A stretch of 64,000 nucleotides of DNA from Bacillus sp. Marseille-P3661. Its GTDB lineage: Bacteria > Bacillota > Bacilli > Bacillales > Bacillaceae_J. The stretch covers positions 269,303-333,302 of the forward strand of contig NZ_LT965953.1 in the NCBI RefSeq assembly GCF_900240995.1. Reading direction: 5' to 3'. The translations under genes were made by a program, and so were the position numbers. This document shows, one piece after another, positions 1-8,078 of the stretch. Positions within the stretch are counted from its first letter, which is position 1, and every line of letters starts with the position of its first letter. The notes beneath the pieces were generated by a model. It made no database searches. It was given only the letters and a program-made list of their open reading frames with translations, and was not told where the DNA came from.

Positions 1-320
1 AACTTGCAGTTGTTCTTTCGAGAGTATTGAGGGAAAATATATAAGGGCTATTGAAGTCGGGAGATTTTGTTTTAATGGTAGTGAGGTATTGGAAGAGGTG
101 ATCATGTGAATTGGTATGATTGGATTTTGCCAACAAATATGTTAGGTGGAATGATGTTTGGGACGATTATTTCTGTTATATATGCTTATTTAATTAAACG
201 AGAAACGAATAGTTGGTTTAAAGCGAATATGTCTTTTGTAGCAGGAATTATTATGAGTCTTATACTAGTCTGGATTTTAAAGATATTGGAATGGATTTAA
301 ATCACAGAAAGTTTGTCATT
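1..320. repeat. Long direct repeat, copy A (partner at 8079-8398)
   Basis: This stretch matches 8079-8398 base for base except for six substitutions, all in the small gene it carries. The 105 bases before that gene are identical in both copies. Homology stops abruptly after the shared TTTGTCATT at 312-320; the left limit of copy A lies outside the window. The two copies have the same orientation and lie about 8.1 kb apart, so recombination between them could delete or duplicate everything between. Confidence 0.95.
106..300 (+). CDS. Small two-helix membrane protein, copy A
   Basis: A 64-residue protein of unknown function. Two hydrophobic segments are visible, about residues 11-28 and 42-61, separated by a basic loop (KRETNSWFK), so it probably spans the membrane twice. 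It starts with GTG at 106, placed a few bases after the purine-rich ribosome binding site GGAAGAGGTG at 91-100. The overlapping ATG at 104 is followed at once by TGA and cannot be the start. The protein is duplicated at 8184 with two substitutions (M16I and I57V); the other four base changes between the copies are silent. I do not recognise a family. Confidence 0.75.
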   Translation: MNWYDWILPTNMLGGMMFGTIISVIYAYLIKRETNSWFKANMSFVAGIIMSLILVWILKILEWI

Positions 321-343
321 GTAAATATCAATTATAATGAAAT

Positions 344-367
344 AGCTCTCATTTGGGAGCTTTTTTT
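344..367 (+). terminator. Rho-independent terminator
   Basis: AGCTCTC, loop ATTT, GGGAGCT, then a run of seven T. The 7-bp stem closes the small membrane protein gene. The same stem, loop and T-run occur after the cupin gene at 15223-15246. Confidence 0.85.
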
Positions 368-1207
368 GTATAGGAAAAATGCCGGACACCACCGTCTAAG
401 GATGTAGGAAGAGGAAGAGAACAACCAGACTAGCTGACCGGACGCCTGTCGGCAGGCATATGGCTCAGCGAAATGAGAATATGTCGACTACTCTCGCAGA
501 AGCTTAAGTGCCGTTATTTCAGGACGTCACCTTATGTGGTAAACACAAGTGAATAAGCATAAAAATGTCACCATTACATCTTTGTGCTTTAAATTTCATG
601 TGACAAACTTATGCTCTAATCTATCATTTAAGTTCTGATATTGCTTAATTTTTATAAAGATTATCCTTGATTAGGTGGTTATTCCATCTGATCTTTTTAC
701 TTTAATAAAAGAAAGAGGTTGTTTTCCATTCTTCTTGTCTTCTGATAATTCCACATTTATTAATGGTGCTGCTTACACTTCTGTTAGAAGAATACAAAGT
801 AAAGGAAATGACGTTTATAATATTGATCTATGAAGTCTTTGCGACCTCCGTAGTAAACATATCAATCTATTTCTTACTACAAAAAATAATGCTATATATA
901 TTAGAATGCTTTAATTCCTCTACTTGTTTTCGTTCTTTTGTCCTCGTTGTAGCACGTATGTTATTTACTGTTATTTCTGCCTGTTACGAACGGGTTAAGA
1001 AGATCTGCGCGTTTTTTTATTAGTAACTTACAAAATACATTACATCTACTTCATTCACAACTCCTATCTTCATCCTTCAACTCCATTAGTGTATTCGCCA
1101 AATTTAAAGCAAGTAAGACAAGTGTTGAGACGATCAGATTATTTTCACATATCATGACAATAAGTTAAAAATAATAGTTTAACAGGAATTAAACTTGAAA
1201 GGAAGAG
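368..1207. other. Long non-coding stretch, probably decayed sequence
   Basis: About 840 bases without a convincing gene. The first part (roughly 380-530) is visibly richer in G and C than its surroundings and contains an inverted repeat GCCTG-TCGG-CAGGC near 446-459 without a T-run, so it looks foreign or is a remnant. An open frame at 763-1023 could encode 86 residues, but it has no ribosome binding site and a low-complexity hydrophobic translation, so I do not call it. The promoter of the gene at 1208 should lie in the last 150 bases. Confidence 0.5.
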
Positions 1208-1852
1208 ATGCAGTTGGCACAAAATTCTGATGAAAAAATGATAGTGGATGAGATAAAGAAAATTATAGTAACGAAGCCTGATATTGAAGGAATGATTGTT
1301 CATAATCCTACAGACTTGCGGATTATCAGTCAAGAAGAAAAGCGTGTTGTCATTAGTATTGATAATATACGTTGTGCTGTATTTTTTGAAAAGGAGGAAA
1401 AAGCTGAAAAGGAATTTCAAGCTCTACAAATGGGAGCAAAACGTGGAATTACTCCAGTTGTTTATGGAAGAAGAGGGACTTATGTAGTGATGAGTACTAT
1501 TAATGCACCTACTTTAGCTAAATATTTAGAAAACAATAAAGTAACGAAAGAGTTAACGAAAAAATTGCTAAGTCTACTCGATGATTTTAAAGCAATCGGT
1601 TTTACCCGTCTTGATCAAAGTCCTGACTATATTTATTTAATGTCTAATGGCAGTTTAAAAGTGGTAAACCTCCACCGCCATAATAAATTACCGGAAAAAC
1701 AATTTCCACAGCGGATGATCAGGGGTATGGGCAAACAAGTTACAGAATTTCTAAACTACGTAAAAGAATTAGATAGTTCTCTGTATGATAATTGGACGAA
1801 GAATCCTAAGTTTGCTGCAACAGTAGAGAAGGCAAAACTAGCAGAAAATTAA
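1208..1852 (+). CDS. Degenerate protein-kinase homologue (YrzF-like pseudokinase)
   Basis: A 214-residue protein clearly homologous to the minus-strand kinase at 6925-7548: both share blocks such as GITPxVY, PTLxxYLxxN, xKEL, IGxxRxDxS and a C-terminal VKE..Y..W..FA. That family resembles the small Ser/Thr-kinase-like YrzF of B. subtilis. In this copy the catalytic landmarks are gone: no glycine-rich loop, the nucleotide-binding lysine is replaced (RCAVFF against RCVKIY), and the metal-binding aspartate of the DFG position is Asn (VVNL against IIDV). It is therefore likely a pseudokinase. GAAAGGAAG at 1197-1205 lies very close to the ATG; an internal ATG at 1238 is a possible alternative start. 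First gene of the cassette. Confidence 0.7.
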   Translation: MQLAQNSDEKMIVDEIKKIIVTKPDIEGMIVHNPTDLRIISQEEKRVVISIDNIRCAVFFEKEEKAEKEFQALQMGAKRGITPVVYGRRGTYVVMSTINAPTLAKYLENNKVTKELTKKLLSLLDDFKAIGFTRLDQSPDYIYLMSNGSLKVVNLHRHNKLPEKQFPQRMIRGMGKQVTEFLNYVKELDSSLYDNWTKNPKFAATVEKAKLAEN

Positions 1853-1874
1853 CTAAGGGGAGTTGTTAACCTTC

Positions 1875-3011
1875 ATGAAAGTAGCGATGATTAGTTGGGA
1901 ATACCCACCACAATTTTCAGGGGGGTTGGGTATCCACTGTCAAGCCATTGTCAAGGAATTAACAGGCATCGGAGTTGATATAGATTTTTATCTTCCTCAG
2001 TTTTTGGAACAAAAATTTACTATTCCTGAGAAGATGACATTGCAGCATGTGCAGATGAAGCAAGCGTTCTCCCATTATTCTTACTCAGGGAATATAATAT
2101 GGGATTCTGTAATGGAATTCCAAAAACAACTTGAAGAAACTTTTAACCCGGAAGGTATTGATATTATCCATGCACATGATTGGATGGGTGTATATGCAGC
2201 ATCGGGAATTGCTCAAAAATGCAATATTCCTTTAATCTGGACTGTACATTCTACGGAATTTGACCGTGCTGCAGGAAAACCGCTAAATCCAATCATTTTT
2301 TCAATTGAACAAGAAGCTGTTCGTACTGCACAACATACGATAGCTGTCTCGAAAAGGACAAAACAAATTTTGGTAGATAATTATAGAGCAAATCCAGATC
2401 AAATAACGACAATTTACAATGGCATAGATGTCACCGCGTTTGAACAAATGAGGTCTAGAGATTATCAAACAATCGACGGATATGTGTTATTTCTAGGAAG
2501 ATTAACTGGACAAAAAGCTCCGGATGATTTTTTGGAGGCAGCTAATCTTGTTCTTTCAGAACGGGATGATATTCGCTTTATGTTTGCGGGAGATGGTGAC
2601 TTACTAAATAAACTGCGACTTAAAGCACGCCGCCAAAAAATCCATGACCGTGTGGAATTTAAGGGCAATGTCACTGGTCAGGATTTGCTTGAATGTTATA
2701 AAAATGCTGTTATATTTGCTCTGCCGGCAAAATCAGAACCTTTTGGAATAACTGTTCTGGAAGCTATGGCATCAGGAATTCCTACTATTATCTCGACCAC
2801 AACAGGTGTGGGCGAAATTGTCAAAAATGTTTTAGTTATTGAGCCGGGTAAGCCAAGGGAATTAGCAAAGGCAATTATTAAAATTCTGGACAACCCAACA
2901 CTGAGACAAACTCTGGGGCAAAAGGGCGCTGAAGAAGCAGAAACATGGTCTTGGAGAAAGGCAGCGGATGAGACTCGGCAATTGTATTTAGAACTTTTAC
3001 AAACAAAGTAA
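1875..3011 (+). CDS. GT4-family glycosyltransferase (CotSA/glycogen-synthase-like)
   Basis: A 378-residue retaining glycosyltransferase of family GT4, two Rossmann-like domains. The N-terminus MKVAMISWEYPPQFSGG with its glycine-rich loop, the HAHDWMG motif, and the C-terminal nucleotide-sugar motif KSEPFGITVLEAMASGIP are all present. Length and family match the spore coat glycosyltransferase CotSA of B. subtilis, and a CotS-like kinase follows directly, as in the cotSA-cotS pair. The start at ATG 1875 is chosen because AAGGGGAG at 1856-1863 is about 11 bases upstream; a frame opening at TTG 1863 would overlap that site. The gene follows the pseudokinase by 22 bases. Sugar donor and acceptor cannot be read from sequence. 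Confidence 0.85.
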   Translation: MKVAMISWEYPPQFSGGLGIHCQAIVKELTGIGVDIDFYLPQFLEQKFTIPEKMTLQHVQMKQAFSHYSYSGNIIWDSVMEFQKQLEETFNPEGIDIIHAHDWMGVYAASGIAQKCNIPLIWTVHSTEFDRAAGKPLNPIIFSIEQEAVRTAQHTIAVSKRTKQILVDNYRANPDQITTIYNGIDVTAFEQMRSRDYQTIDGYVLFLGRLTGQKAPDDFLEAANLVLSERDDIRFMFAGDGDLLNKLRLKARRQKIHDRVEFKGNVTGQDLLECYKNAVIFALPAKSEPFGITVLEAMASGIPTIISTTTGVGEIVKNVLVIEPGKPRELAKAIIKILDNPTLRQTLGQKGAEEAETWSWRKAADETRQLYLELLQTK

Positions 3012-3051
3012 TATGCTTTTGAATTTTTTAAAGAAAGGAGTATATAGAATC

Positions 3052-4041
3052 ATGAGAGAAAAAACACAGCTTCCATCAACAGATGCGATTATTTCAGCTT
3101 ATGAAAATTGTTATGGGAATAGTCGGAAAGTGCTACAGGTTAAGGTTATTTCTACTGTACCTAAAATTCGTAAAATGATCGTCGAATATCTTGTAACCTA
3201 TCATAATCAAGACGGGAAGTTAAGAGACGAATATTTGATTGGAAAAGTATATTCTGATCAAGAAAAAGGACTCGCCAGTTTTCAGTTTTTGCAATATTTG
3301 TGGAACAATGGGTTTAGTTCAGACCTACAATATACAATTGTTCGTCCGATTGCTTATTTACAGCAATGGAGAATGATGATTATGTCTAAATCGCCAGGGA
3401 AAACGTTTGACGATTGGATCCATGCTCCCAATGCGGATAACATGCAATTAGCTGTTCTTATATCAAACTGGCTGACGAGTATGCATGCGATACCTTTGAC
3501 AGAGGTCCGGAAAACAACAAGAACAAGAGCCAATGCTGATGTAGAACGATTTTACAAAGAACTGGCAGAACTTTTGCCGGGGGAAAAGGCAAAATTAAAA
3601 TCTATGTTTGATGATTTTGTTCAAAAATCACCTAAACTAAAAACAGAAGAAGAAGTTTTGCTGCATGGGGATTTTCATACAAAAAATGTGTTTATGCACG
3701 AGCAGAAAATCATTGCCATTGATTTTGATCACCACTTTGTCGGTGACCCAGCATGGGATGTAGCTTATTTAACATGTCAGATTCAAGTAAGCAGCTTTTT
3801 CAAAAAAGGAGATTTTGACTATTTTCAGCCAATGATTGAGAAATTCGTAAATACCTATCTTGATCAACACCTATCCTACAACCGGAATTCATTTCTTGAG
3901 CGAATTTCTGTATACGGCGCTCTCTCTTTATTTGAAAGTTTGCACTATGAACTATGTGTACTCAAAACGGGGAAATTAAGTATAGTAGACCCTTTTCTTA
4001 CTAAGTGCGGCCTTTATTTGCAAGGGAGAGGTTTGCAATGA
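3052..4041 (+). CDS. CotS/APH-type small-molecule or sugar kinase
   Basis: A 329-residue member of the aminoglycoside-phosphotransferase fold (choline kinase, maltokinase, CotS coat kinases). Visible are the catalytic loop LLHGDFHTKN and the metal-binding IDFDHH with DPAWDVAYL after it, so it looks catalytically intact, unlike the gene at 1208. Start ATG 3052 follows AAAGGAG at 3034-3040; the frame opens earlier at 3013 without a ribosome binding site. Its stop overlaps the start of the GH57 gene (ATGA), which implies translational coupling. Next to a GT4 glycosyltransferase it could phosphorylate a sugar or glycan precursor; a coat role like CotS is the main alternative. Confidence 0.8.
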   Translation: MREKTQLPSTDAIISAYENCYGNSRKVLQVKVISTVPKIRKMIVEYLVTYHNQDGKLRDEYLIGKVYSDQEKGLASFQFLQYLWNNGFSSDLQYTIVRPIAYLQQWRMMIMSKSPGKTFDDWIHAPNADNMQLAVLISNWLTSMHAIPLTEVRKTTRTRANADVERFYKELAELLPGEKAKLKSMFDDFVQKSPKLKTEEEVLLHGDFHTKNVFMHEQKIIAIDFDHHFVGDPAWDVAYLTCQIQVSSFFKKGDFDYFQPMIEKFVNTYLDQHLSYNRNSFLERISVYGALSLFESLHYELCVLKTGKLSIVDPFLTKCGLYLQGRGLQ

Positions 4042-5990
4042 GCGGCAAATCTGTTCCCATCGCTATCGTTCATCATGCCAATCAATATTTAATTACGAAC
4101 GGTTATGAAAATCGCCCAGGCATAGAGCAAATAATTGGTCCTCCCGACGCTTCTGCTGGGTTACGTGCAGTATTTGAACTTCACTCTCAATATAACATCC
4201 CCTTTCACCTTCATATAAGCGGAACATTCATTGAAGCCTGTGCCTGGTATGATCCGCTCTTTCTTGAAGAAATTGCAGAATTAAGAAAATCCGGGTTAGT
4301 AGAAATCATTGGCTCCACCTACGCCCAGAATATTATGCCTTTGTTTGACAGCGAGCATAATCGTTATCAAGTGCAAGAAGAACTTTTCTTGATTGAAAAG
4401 TGGCTTGGTGCTGATACATCAAATGTAAAGGGATTTTGGGTTCCTGAACGGGTCTGGAATACTAAAAAACTAGCAGATGTTTTAACGGACAAAAGCTTAA
4501 TTAACGGTGGGTTTCAGTATGTTATGGTGGATGACAGGTTAATACTAGATGATTCTTCACGTGAGAAGTTTGATCTTAATCCTCACTTTATTCCCGAATT
4601 ATACGAAGCCCATCACATAGAAGGCTGCAAAGACTTAGTTGCACTTCCGCTTGCTCAGGAAATGCGCCTTGCTATTCCTTTTGAAACAAATAAACATGAA
4701 CAAAGATTGAATGCATTACTATCACAACTGCAGCAAGAGATTGAAAATGGTCGAGATGTATTAGCCATCTATGGTGATGATATGGAGAAGGTTGCTGGAA
4801 TACCTCCTTGGAACCCCTTAGCCACTCATCATTATCGCTGTTTTCTGGAATGGTTGATTGGGAAACAAGATGTTACACCGGTACTTCTTCAATCTTGGTT
4901 GAAAAGTCACACAATTCAAGCTGCCCGTTCAATCGCTACAGGTACTTACCGGGAACTGGCAATAGTGTTTGGTGCAGGTGAGGATTATTTGAATTGGACT
5001 GACTCACCGGCTTGGGCTCCTTTTCAGCAAACTTTGGTTGAAACATGGGAGAAACTAAAAAAATTCTCATCTACTGCTACTCAATATTCCCCATTACTCG
5101 AGCTGGCACGCAAACACTTTCTTGCCTGCACTTATGAAACAGCCTGGCACGATGCCCCAAACAGTATACACACCGACCAGGACAGCGATGTAAAAGTAGC
5201 ACTGCCCGCCCCATGGGCCCGTGCAGTTGCAAGTCATGCACGTGCATCATCCTTATTGATCGAAGCAGCAAAATGGGAAGATGATCATGACAAATCCGGC
5301 TTTGTGCATGCCTTTATAGACGATATCGATCATGACGGCTATAAGGAAGTCGTATTACGAAACAATAGAATAACAGCAATCATTTCACCTCGCTTTGGCG
5401 GGCGCATTATCTACTTATTTTCTTATGACCAAAATGGCGGGAAACTTATGATTGGCAACCCGACGGATGACTGGAATTGGTTAGAGGAATTAAATGACTT
5501 TATGGATGTTCCTGTGAACCATCCCGGTGCCTTAGCCGATAATGGCTTTGAACATGATAATTATGAGATTAATTCCCTCTCGATAAAAGAAAATGAGGAA
5601 ATTGAACTCATCCTTACGAACAAGCAATTGAACAGTGCTGCCTTTGGGCTGACGAAACATTTTATACTGAAAAAAGGACAAAGTGAACTTGCTATTAAAT
5701 ATGACCAAATTCCTCAAGTTATTTTACCTCTTTCACTTGATATAGGATTATCACCGGATTACCTGCGATTATTACATGAAGGCCGCGCCAATATTGTTCC
5801 ATACCAGTATGAGGATAAGAGAGGATTTCAAAACGGAAACGTAATATCTTATTGTTCTCTAGTGTCAAAAAACTTAAATTGGAGGGTACCACGTAACCCT
5901 ATTTTTGGGCATGGATTTTGCTTAGGGCTTACAACCACATCAAACTCGGCTGCATTTAATGTAGGGGTAACTTACTTACAATCACAATAA
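4038..5990 (+). CDS. GH57-type glycoside hydrolase / transglycosylase
   Basis: A 650-residue protein with the family 57 (alpha-1,4-glucan active) barrel in the first ~300 residues. Landmarks: IVHHANQYL near residue 10, HLHISGTF near 58, the WVPERVW segment with the probable nucleophile Glu137, and AIYGDDMEKV with the probable acid/base Asp247 or Asp248, all in GH57 order. A helical segment with CTYETAWHDAP follows, then a C-terminal beta-rich domain. Start ATG 4038 follows GGGAGAGG at 4024-4031 and overlaps the upstream stop by four bases. No signal peptide, so cytoplasmic. With the upstream glycosyltransferase and kinase it suggests an intracellular alpha-glucan-like polymer that is made and trimmed. 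Confidence 0.8.
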   Translation: MSGKSVPIAIVHHANQYLITNGYENRPGIEQIIGPPDASAGLRAVFELHSQYNIPFHLHISGTFIEACAWYDPLFLEEIAELRKSGLVEIIGSTYAQNIMPLFDSEHNRYQVQEELFLIEKWLGADTSNVKGFWVPERVWNTKKLADVLTDKSLINGGFQYVMVDDRLILDDSSREKFDLNPHFIPELYEAHHIEGCKDLVALPLAQEMRLAIPFETNKHEQRLNALLSQLQQEIENGRDVLAIYGDDMEKVAGIPPWNPLATHHYRCFLEWLIGKQDVTPVLLQSWLKSHTIQAARSIATGTYRELAIVFGAGEDYLNWTDSPAWAPFQQTLVETWEKLKKFSSTATQYSPLLELARKHFLACTYETAWHDAPNSIHTDQDSDVKVALPAPWARAVASHARASSLLIEAAKWEDDHDKSGFVHAFIDDIDHDGYKEVVLRNNRITAIISPRFGGRIIYLFSYDQNGGKLMIGNPTDDWNWLEELNDFMDVPVNHPGALADNGFEHDNYEINSLSIKENEEIELILTNKQLNSAAFGLTKHFILKKGQSELAIKYDQIPQVILPLSLDIGLSPDYLRLLHEGRANIVPYQYEDKRGFQNGNVISYCSLVSKNLNWRVPRNPIFGHGFCLGLTTTSNSAAFNVGVTYLQSQ

Positions 5991-6052
5991 AAGGCTGTGA
6001 TTGGGCATCAATCATTCTATTATGCAGGATTAAATGAAAAGGAGTGAAAAAA

Positions 6053-6871
6053 ATGTATGAACAAAACATACAGCCTGTTCAATTAGTAGAATCTATTAAA
6101 CAAGGATATTCTAAGCCACAGAATATTCTTTTCAGCAATGGTCGTCAATACGCAGTAAAGTTTAAAAATAATCCATCAGGAACGAGAATACTAGTTAACG
6201 AGTATATTGCCGGGAGATTAGGTCAAATACTATCACTGCCTATCGTTCCTTTTGAAGTTGTAAAGATCAATGATGATTTTATAAACGAACATCCGATTCT
6301 ATTACAACGGAAGTTTACATCCGGCAGCCAGTTTGCTAGTTTATTTATTGATAACTGTATCCAACTTGAGCGGGATTCACAAAATGAAAATATAACAGTT
6401 AGCAATAAAAACCATCTTGCCAAAATAATTGTTTTTGACCTTTGGATAGGCAATACAGACCGAAAAGAGAACAATGTCCTCCTTGAACCAAATGGGCAAG
6501 GGGAGTATTTTCTCTATATGATTGATCATGGGCGTTGTTTTTCTAATGCAAAATGGACCGTTAAAACTCTTGAAAAAATGCCGAAGCTCGAAGTTACTCT
6601 CAACGTCCATAAGTGGTTTGCAGGTTTATTGCAAAGTGAAAACGAGATCCAGTCAGCGATTAAAGAAATCATGAATATACCTGAAGAGATCATAAGGGAC
6701 GTCATCCAGTCAATTCCTGATGACTGGGATGTAACTGTTTCAGAAAGAGAAGCACTTGTTGCTCATCTAGTAAATGCGCAGCAACTATTACCCCAATTGC
6801 AAATACAACGACAAAATAAAGACACCAAAAAGAAAAAATCGAAAAAGGATAAATCCAAAAAGAAAAAATAA
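6053..6871 (+). CDS. HipA-like kinase with lysine-rich C-terminal tail
   Basis: A 272-residue protein resembling the single-domain HipA-type kinase family found in bacilli. Visible: an N-terminal nucleotide-binding lysine context (YAVKFKNN), the catalytic-loop-like FDLWIGNTDRKENNVLL, and the metal site MIDHGRCF. The last 17 residues are almost all Lys with a few Ser/Asp, which could bind nucleic acid, polyphosphate or an anionic surface. Start ATG 6053 follows AAAAGGAG at 6037-6044; a GTG at 6044 overlaps that site. No partner antitoxin (HipB) lies beside it, so a classical toxin-antitoxin role is not supported. Last plus-strand gene of the cassette. Confidence 0.7.
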   Translation: MYEQNIQPVQLVESIKQGYSKPQNILFSNGRQYAVKFKNNPSGTRILVNEYIAGRLGQILSLPIVPFEVVKINDDFINEHPILLQRKFTSGSQFASLFIDNCIQLERDSQNENITVSNKNHLAKIIVFDLWIGNTDRKENNVLLEPNGQGEYFLYMIDHGRCFSNAKWTVKTLEKMPKLEVTLNVHKWFAGLLQSENEIQSAIKEIMNIPEEIIRDVIQSIPDDWDVTVSEREALVAHLVNAQQLLPQLQIQRQNKDTKKKKSKKDKSKKKK

Positions 6872-6887
6872 AAAAGACATAAAAAGA

Positions 6888-6920
6888 GGTGGTCCAAATT
6901 TACTTGGACTACCTTTTTTA
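6888..6920. terminator. Terminator between convergent genes
   Basis: GGTGGTCCAA, loop ATTTAC, TTGGACTACC, then six T and an A: a 10-bp stem with one G-U pair. A-rich sequence on the left side lets it also serve the minus-strand kinase gene. Confidence 0.85.
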
Positions 6921-6924
6921 CCGT

Positions 6925-7548
6925 TTATGCCTTCCTATTCACTTTCATCATCAAATCTGCAAAACCAGTGTCTGTTTCCCATCTTTTGTACCATTTAGGA
7001 CTAGTTTCTTTTACTAGTCGGATAAATTCATTTGCATTTACACCCATATCACTAATTAGCTTTTCTGCCAAATAGACAGGCTCCTTTTTAATCATGTGTA
7101 CGACATCAATTATTTTCAATTTACTATTAGGTACGACATAAATATGCCGAGCCGAATGATCGAATCGGTTGTATCCTATTTGTTCAAAGATGTCTAATAG
7201 CTCAATAATTCTTGATACTAATTCCTTATTTAATGGATTCTTATCTAAATATTCGAAGAGCGTGGGGGAGGTCATATATTCCATTACTATAAAGTTATCA
7301 CCTGAAAAATATACTTTAGGGGTAATACCAACTTTACCGCCGAGATTCAATGAATGTAGCTCCCGTACAAGATCTTCATTTCTACAGTAGATTTTCACAC
7401 AGCGGTTTTCATCTATTTGAAAAACGGCTCCTTGATGACCTTTTCCTAATAATTTAAATCCGGTTGGATTAGTTACATCAACACTGCCGGAGGCTTTAGA
7501 GATGCTAATCTGATCTAGCTTATCGATAAATTTCTTTTCTAAGTTCAA
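6925..7548 (-). CDS. YrzF-like protein kinase, apparently intact
   Basis: A 207-residue protein-kinase-fold protein, paralogue of the gene at 1208. It keeps a glycine-rich loop (LLGKGHQGAVFQ), the ATP-binding lysine (RCVKIY), a catalytic-loop aspartate (YNRFDHSARHIY) and a DFG-like aspartate (LKIIDVVH). The lobe is shorter than in a canonical Ser/Thr kinase, as in YrzF and the ABC1/KdoK-like families. It starts with TTG, nine bases after GGAG on the minus strand; no ATG is available near that site. It converges on the HipA-like gene. Substrate unknown; the catalytically dead paralogue in the same cassette could be its regulator. Confidence 0.75.
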   Translation of the reverse strand: MNLEKKFIDKLDQISISKASGSVDVTNPTGFKLLGKGHQGAVFQIDENRCVKIYCRNEDLVRELHSLNLGGKVGITPKVYFSGDNFIVMEYMTSPTLFEYLDKNPLNKELVSRIIELLDIFEQIGYNRFDHSARHIYVVPNSKLKIIDVVHMIKKEPVYLAEKLISDMGVNANEFIRLVKETSPKWYKRWETDTGFADLMMKVNRKA

Positions 7549-7763
7549 TGAAAAAAGCTCCTTTCTAAAAATCTGATTACTCTATAGAATATGCCGGCTG
7601 TAAAATGCTTGTGTAGACAACTCTCCTGCCTGTCTTAAATAACTTTTTCGGATAGGAAAAAAAAATGAGCCATATCTTTTCTAATGTTAATAATTAGATT
7701 TTGAACGGGGCTATAGTTGAACAACAGAGAGCTTCATTTTGGTGTTCTTAAGTTGTATAAAAT

Positions 7764-7902
7764 GGGCCACGGGCCAGAGGGACACGGGCCAGAGGGACAG
7801 GCACCATGGAACAGAATTAAAACTGGGCCAGAGGGACAGGTACAGCGGAACAGAATTAAAACTGGGACAGAGGGACAGGTACCGCGGAACAGAATTAAAA
7901 CT
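7764..7902 (+). repeat. 39-bp tandem repeats, REP-like
   Basis: Three consecutive 39-bp units start at 7786, 7825 and 7864. Each begins GGGCCAGAGGGACAGG (the third with GGGACAG), continues with a variable six-base block and ends GGAACAGAATTAAAACT. Two partial units precede them at 7764-7785. The units differ by a few bases only. A solitary related element sits at 23334-23361. No transposase lies next to the array. Confidence 0.9.
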
Positions 7903-8078
7903 AGATCTAGTTAATAAAGTAACGTCCCATCCCATCGTCACCACCAATACATAATTGGTGGTTTATTATTTTTGAAATCAAAGCATAGTTTTCCAATTTG
8001 GAAGGTTAAATCTTTATCAATATTAATAGTTGATGATAAATAGATAAGACATTTAAAATAAGCCTGTAACTGGAGATC

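Noticed and set aside
763-1023. 86-codon plus-strand open frame with hydrophobic translation
   Set aside because: No ribosome binding site before the ATG, low-complexity AT-driven composition and no recognisable motif; more likely a chance frame.
6053-6871. HipBA-type toxin-antitoxin module
   Set aside because: Only the HipA-like kinase is present; no HTH antitoxin is adjacent in either direction.
7739-7902. CRISPR array
   Set aside because: Units are contiguous 39-bp copies without unique spacers and no cas genes are near.
7717-7954. Overlapping open frames through the 39-bp repeats on both strands
   Set aside because: They arise because 39 is a multiple of three, so any stop-free unit stays open; translations are pure repeat.
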